This document shows positions 5,635 to 7,263 of a DNA stretch of 7,263 bases, piece by piece. Where the stretch lies: NCBI GenBank assembly GCA_016199425.1, contig JACQGT010000441.1:1-7263 (forward strand). The letters run 5' to 3'. The position numbers were made by a program, and so were the translations under genes. Position 1 is the first letter of the stretch. Every line of letters starts with the position of its first letter. Under the pieces are notes generated by a model, which saw only the letters and a program-made list of their open reading frames with translations, had not been told where the DNA came from and ran no database searches. The DNA is from Chloroflexota bacterium (lineage in GTDB: Bacteria; Chloroflexota; Anaerolineae; Caldilineales; Caldilineaceae).

Positions 5635-5687
5635 GACAAATTATCCGCTAACGCATTAGTATAGTACACGCTAACGAATAATTTGTC
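5635..5687. promoter_or_regulatory. operator-like block 1 (inverted and direct repeats over the promoter)
   Basis: GACAAATTAT (5635-5644) and ATAATTTGTC (5678-5687) form a perfect 10-bp inverted repeat around the promoter. Inside are two direct copies of CGCTAACG (5646-5653 and 5669-5676), 23 bases apart, flanking AGTATAG at the -10 region. The same string ATTAT.CG.TAACG..AGTATAG..CACGCTA recurs at 6385-6418 upstream of the XRE gene. The neighbouring XRE protein is the obvious candidate binder. Confidence 0.6.
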
Positions 5688-5689
5688 AA
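5658..5689 (-). promoter_or_regulatory. promoter of the 58-aa gene
   Basis: On the minus strand, TTGACA (complement of 5684-5689) and TACTAT (complement of 5661-5666) are separated by 17 bases. An overlapping TATACT (5658-5663) is at the position shared with the XRE promoter. This is a near-consensus sigma70 promoter. Confidence 0.7.
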
Positions 5690-5698
5690 TACCCAATT

Positions 5699-6199
5699 TC
5701 AGCCGTTTTCCGTATCGGTGATGTAGGGAAATCGGGCCTGTTCGGCAACGACAGTGAGGATTTTTGTGGAAGCGCCCCGGGGTTCGTAGACGCCGGTTTC
5801 CCATTCGCTGATGGTGGATTGGCGCACACCCAACTCCTGGGCAAATGTGGTCTGGGTCATCTCCAGATGCACGCGCAATGCTTTCACGAGGGCTGCGTCC
5901 CAGACCGGTTCGCCGTCGATGCGACGCACTTCGTAGACCCGGCCCGGTCTCCGAAATGTCACCCGCTCGTTCTCCAGGTCCACCTCTGCGGCGTGATAGC
6001 CGGCGAGCATCCAGGCGTTGGCCTGGACAGCGCCTGTACTGCGGTTGCTCCACCAGGCCCGTTGGGTGTGCGCCGTGCGTGGCAGGGAAAGGCCGAGAAT
6101 CCGCTCGATTGTGGCGAAGTCCAGGCTGATTTCGTCTTCCCCGCACTGGCGCAGATATTCTTGCAGAGGGTAGTATTTGCTGGCTGCTGGGTTGCTCAT
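5699..6199 (-). CDS. XRE-family HTH transcriptional regulator with an N-terminal YPL..YLR domain
   Basis: The 166-residue protein has two parts. Residues about 8-84 (KYYPLQEYLRQCG, then ATIERILGLSLP, RAWWSN, AWMLAGY and VDLENERVTFRR) resemble an uncharacterised domain I believe is DUF7662. Residues about 101-155 form a Cro/C1-type helix-turn-helix (VKALRVHLEMTQTTFAQELG, then VRQSTISEWETG). I chose ATG at 6199 over the longer start at 6280 because AGGTGGAG lies just upstream and the domain homology begins there. It is transcribed toward the 58-aa gene. Its own promoter (6401-6429) and that of the 58-aa gene carry the same conserved block, so autoregulation plus control of the small gene is likely. 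It may be the regulator or antitoxin of a small module, since no toxin-like enzyme is seen here. Confidence 0.85.
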   Translation of the reverse strand: MSNPAASKYYPLQEYLRQCGEDEISLDFATIERILGLSLPRTAHTQRAWWSNRSTGAVQANAWMLAGYHAAEVDLENERVTFRRPGRVYEVRRIDGEPVWDAALVKALRVHLEMTQTTFAQELGVRQSTISEWETGVYEPRGASTKILTVVAEQARFPYITDTENG

Positions 6200-6370
6200 T
6201 TGCTCCACCTGCCCTGAAAATATGTAACGCAAGCTGACAGCTTGCGGCGACTGCGCTTTTTCATCCCCCGTGGCGCACACAGCGCATGAGGAACTGCCCT
6301 GAAAAATTGTCCAAAGTCCTGAGTCCTGGGTCGTTTTTTATCCCCCGTGGCATGCGGCCACATATAGGAA
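6200..6370. repeat. duplicated leader segment upstream of the XRE gene
   Basis: Two imperfect copies lie in tandem, at about 6209-6293 and 6294-6370. Both begin CTGCCCTGAAAA (6209-6220 and 6294-6305) and both contain a T-run followed by (C)ATCCCCCGTGGC (6262-6274 and 6340-6351). Copy 1 holds a perfect hairpin, CGCAAGCT (6228-6235) with AGCTTGCG (6239-6246). Copy 2 instead holds heptamers of GTCCTGA type (6309-6333). On the minus strand this is the 5' leader of the XRE mRNA. A 22-codon ORF, starting MKKRSRRK at 6264, ends in an ATGA overlap with the XRE start but lacks a spaced ribosome binding site. Confidence 0.6.
6309..6333. repeat. GTCCTGA-type heptanucleotide tandem repeat
   Basis: The units GTCCAAA, GTCCTGA and GTCCTGG are followed by a partial GTCG at 7-base period. 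This is the third heptamer array in the window, with a different unit from the other two. It lies in the XRE leader. Confidence 0.55.
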
Positions 6371-6384
6371 ACTGACAAGAACAG

Positions 6385-6418
6385 ATTATACGGTAACGTA
6401 AGTATAGGGCACGCTACG
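6385..6418. promoter_or_regulatory. operator-like block 2 upstream of the XRE gene
   Basis: ATTATACGGTAACG is followed by AGTATAG and CACGCTACG. This repeats block 1 (5639-5676) with a 2-base difference in the spacer. It covers the -10 region of the XRE promoter, as block 1 does at the 58-aa promoter. The left half of the flanking inverted repeat seen in block 1 is only partly kept here. Confidence 0.6.
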
Positions 6419-6429
6419 TTTCTTGCCAA
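6401..6429 (-). promoter_or_regulatory. promoter of the XRE gene
   Basis: On the minus strand, TTGGCA (complement of 6424-6429) and TATACT (complement of 6401-6406) are separated by 17 bases. This gives a start near 6394 and an untranslated leader of about 195 bases holding the duplicated segment. Confidence 0.65.
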
Positions 6430-6430
6430 A

Positions 6431-6543
6431 CGATTGTAACTACTCAGGTCAGGAGACCCATTCCGGGAATCGACCAGACCAATGCGGGGAATTCCAGACA
6501 GCTTCTGGTCGATTCCCGGAATAAGGCTGCGTAGTTACAATCG
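6431..6543. repeat. nested palindromic element (MITE/REP-like)
   Basis: The outer arms are a perfect 13-bp inverted repeat: CGATTGTAACTAC (6431-6443) and GTAGTTACAATCG (6531-6543). Inside it lies the 63-nt palindromic repeat. The element occupies most of the space between the divergent XRE promoter and the sugar kinase start. No open reading frame inside it looks real, and no obvious target-site duplication was found at its edges. Confidence 0.7.
6460..6522. repeat. 63-nt palindromic repeat, copy 2 (intergenic)
   Basis: The arms ATTCCGGGAATCGACCAGA (6460-6478) and TCTGGTCGATTCCCGGAAT (6504-6522) form a perfect 19-bp inverted repeat. This copy is exactly as long as copy 1 in the ATPase gene, with the first 24 and last 16 bases identical and the same orientation. 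CCC precedes both copies. The stronger arms here suggest it is closer to the ancestral form. Confidence 0.85.
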
Positions 6544-6561
6544 GTTCTACGGACATTCAAA

Positions 6562-7263
6562 ATGGACACTCTCCTCATCCTGGCCGACGATCTGACCGGC
6601 GCGGCGGATACGGCGTCCCGCTGCCGGGCGGCTGGTCTGCCCGCTACAATTACCCTCACGCCACCCCGGCCACCGCTGCCTGGGGGCGTCGTCGCTTTTA
6701 CCTCCGATTCCCGTCACCTGCTGCCGGAGGCGGCGGCCCGTCGGGTGGTGGAGGTAGCCCAGCCACTGGTCGGTATAGACGCGCTCTGGTACAAGAAAAT
6801 CGACTCCACCCTGCGCGGCAACATCGGCAGCGAGTTGGACGCGCTGCTGGAGCTTCTCGGCACGCCTGGCGCGATTGTCTGCCCAGCCTTCCCGGCCCAG
6901 GGGCGGGGACTGGTCAACGGCCATCTGGTCGCGCCGGACCTGCCGCCGGTGGGGATTCACCTGCCTTCTCTCCTGCGGGAACAGAGCCGCTATCCGGTAC
7001 ACTCCTTTTCGTTGCAGGATGTGCGCTCGGGGGAACTGGCGCAAAGATTTCAACGCAAAGGGGCAAAGGAGCAAAGACGCAGAGAAGGCAGTGAACGATC
7101 GATTCTCATTGTGGACGGGATGACGGATGAGGATTTGGGGTTGATTGTCGATGCCGCGGAAACCCTCTTCGGTGTCCTGCTGTGTGGCAGCGCCGGGCTG
7201 ATTGGGGAACTTGCAAAGCGGCAAACGATACACAAAGACCTGCCAGGTTTTCCGAAACCTGGC
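6562..7263 (+). CDS. four-carbon acid sugar kinase family protein (partial, 3' end outside the window)
   Basis: This is an ATP-dependent kinase of the OtnK/DtnK/LtnK family (formerly DUF1537). Members phosphorylate four-carbon acid sugars such as threonate or erythronate for catabolism. The first 234 codons are present and open to the window end, about half of the usual length of roughly 400 or more residues. The N-terminal signature LLILADDLTGAADTA, then SDSRHL, WYKKIDSTLRGNIGSEL, VCPAFPAQGRGLVNG and CGSAGL are all characteristic of the substrate-binding domain. ATG 6562 is the first start after an in-frame TAG (6532-6534), although the ribosome binding site is weak. A run of Gln, Lys and Arg (about residues 165-176) is encoded by an octamer tandem repeat, and a palindrome begins at the last codons. 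Whether the gene is intact beyond 7263 is unknown. The exact substrate cannot be told. Confidence 0.9.
   Translation, partial: MDTLLILADDLTGAADTASRCRAAGLPATITLTPPRPPLPGGVVAFTSDSRHLLPEAAARRVVEVAQPLVGIDALWYKKIDSTLRGNIGSELDALLELLGTPGAIVCPAFPAQGRGLVNGHLVAPDLPPVGIHLPSLLREQSRYPVHSFSLQDVRSGELAQRFQRKGAKEQRRREGSERSILIVDGMTDEDLGLIVDAAETLFGVLLCGSAGLIGELAKRQTIHKDLPGFPKPG
7055..7086. repeat. octanucleotide tandem repeat inside the kinase gene
   Basis: The four consecutive 8-mers are GCAAAGGG, GCAAAGGA, GCAAAGAC and GCAGAGAA. They encode the basic, low-complexity stretch after ELAQRF in the kinase. The unit resembles GCAAAG-type microsatellites found in intergenic DNA of related genomes, here used as coding sequence without breaking the frame. 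Confidence 0.7.
7242..7263. repeat. palindrome at the window edge
   Basis: GCCAGGTTT (7242-7250) and AAACCTGGC (7255-7263) form a perfect 9-bp inverted repeat with a four-base loop. The left side reads GACCT just before the arm, so the palindrome could extend beyond the window end. It is still in frame with the kinase. Confidence 0.6.

Noticed and set aside
5819..6217. Plus-strand open frame of 132 codons opposite the XRE gene
   Set aside because: It has no recognisable domain. The minus strand encodes a convincing helix-turn-helix protein with promoter and ribosome binding site.
6547..7233. Minus-strand open frame of 228 codons
   Set aside because: It is antisense to the sugar kinase, whose family motifs are clear on the plus strand.

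Overview
The window looks like a chromosomal segment of a GC-rich bacterium rich in interspersed repeats, most likely a Chloroflexota member of the Anaerolineae/Caldilineae type. That is an inference from the protein mix (a BTAD-AAA-TPR giant regulator, a DUF5647-like protein, a PhyH oxygenase, an XRE regulator with a YPL..YLR N-terminal domain, a four-carbon acid sugar kinase) and from the many short palindromes and heptamer/octamer tandem repeats. No rRNA, tRNA, CRISPR array or transposase gene was seen.

Layout. 1-2962 (+): a SARP/MalT-like regulator. Its winged-helix/BTAD half (from 31) and its AAA-ATPase/TPR half (to 2962) lie in different frames, with a shift at about 700. A 63-nt palindromic repeat is inserted in frame in the ATPase part. 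2964-3262 (-): a decayed C-terminal remnant of a cytosine-deaminase-like amidohydrolase. 3261-3311 and 4044-4094: two direct copies of a 51-bp element in the same orientation. Each abuts the broken 5' end of a minus-strand gene remnant. Between the copies lie two overlapping small genes (68 aa and a DUF5647-like 98 aa) and a remnant of a cyclic-nucleotide-binding protein. 4159-5327 (+): two very small ORFs, then an intact Fe(II)/2-oxoglutarate oxygenase of the phytanoyl-CoA dioxygenase family. 5341-5390: a strong hairpin with heptamer repeats.

5411-6430 (-): an XRE regulator (166 aa) and, downstream, a 58-aa coiled-coil protein. Each has its own sigma70-like promoter, and both promoters are overlaid by the same roughly 35-bp conserved block. 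I read this as a two-promoter autoregulated module. 6431-6543: a nested palindrome carrying the second copy of the 63-nt repeat. 6562-7263 (+): the first 234 codons of a four-carbon acid sugar kinase, which itself contains an octamer tandem repeat and a palindrome at the window edge.

The main theme is genes tolerating or being reshaped by short repeats: in-frame palindromes and microsatellites inside two enzymes, heptamer repeats in leaders, and a 51-bp direct repeat that marks gene breakpoints. The best candidates for something undescribed are the in-frame 63-nt palindromic element, the 51-bp breakpoint element with its small-gene cargo, and the XRE/58-aa module with twin operators.
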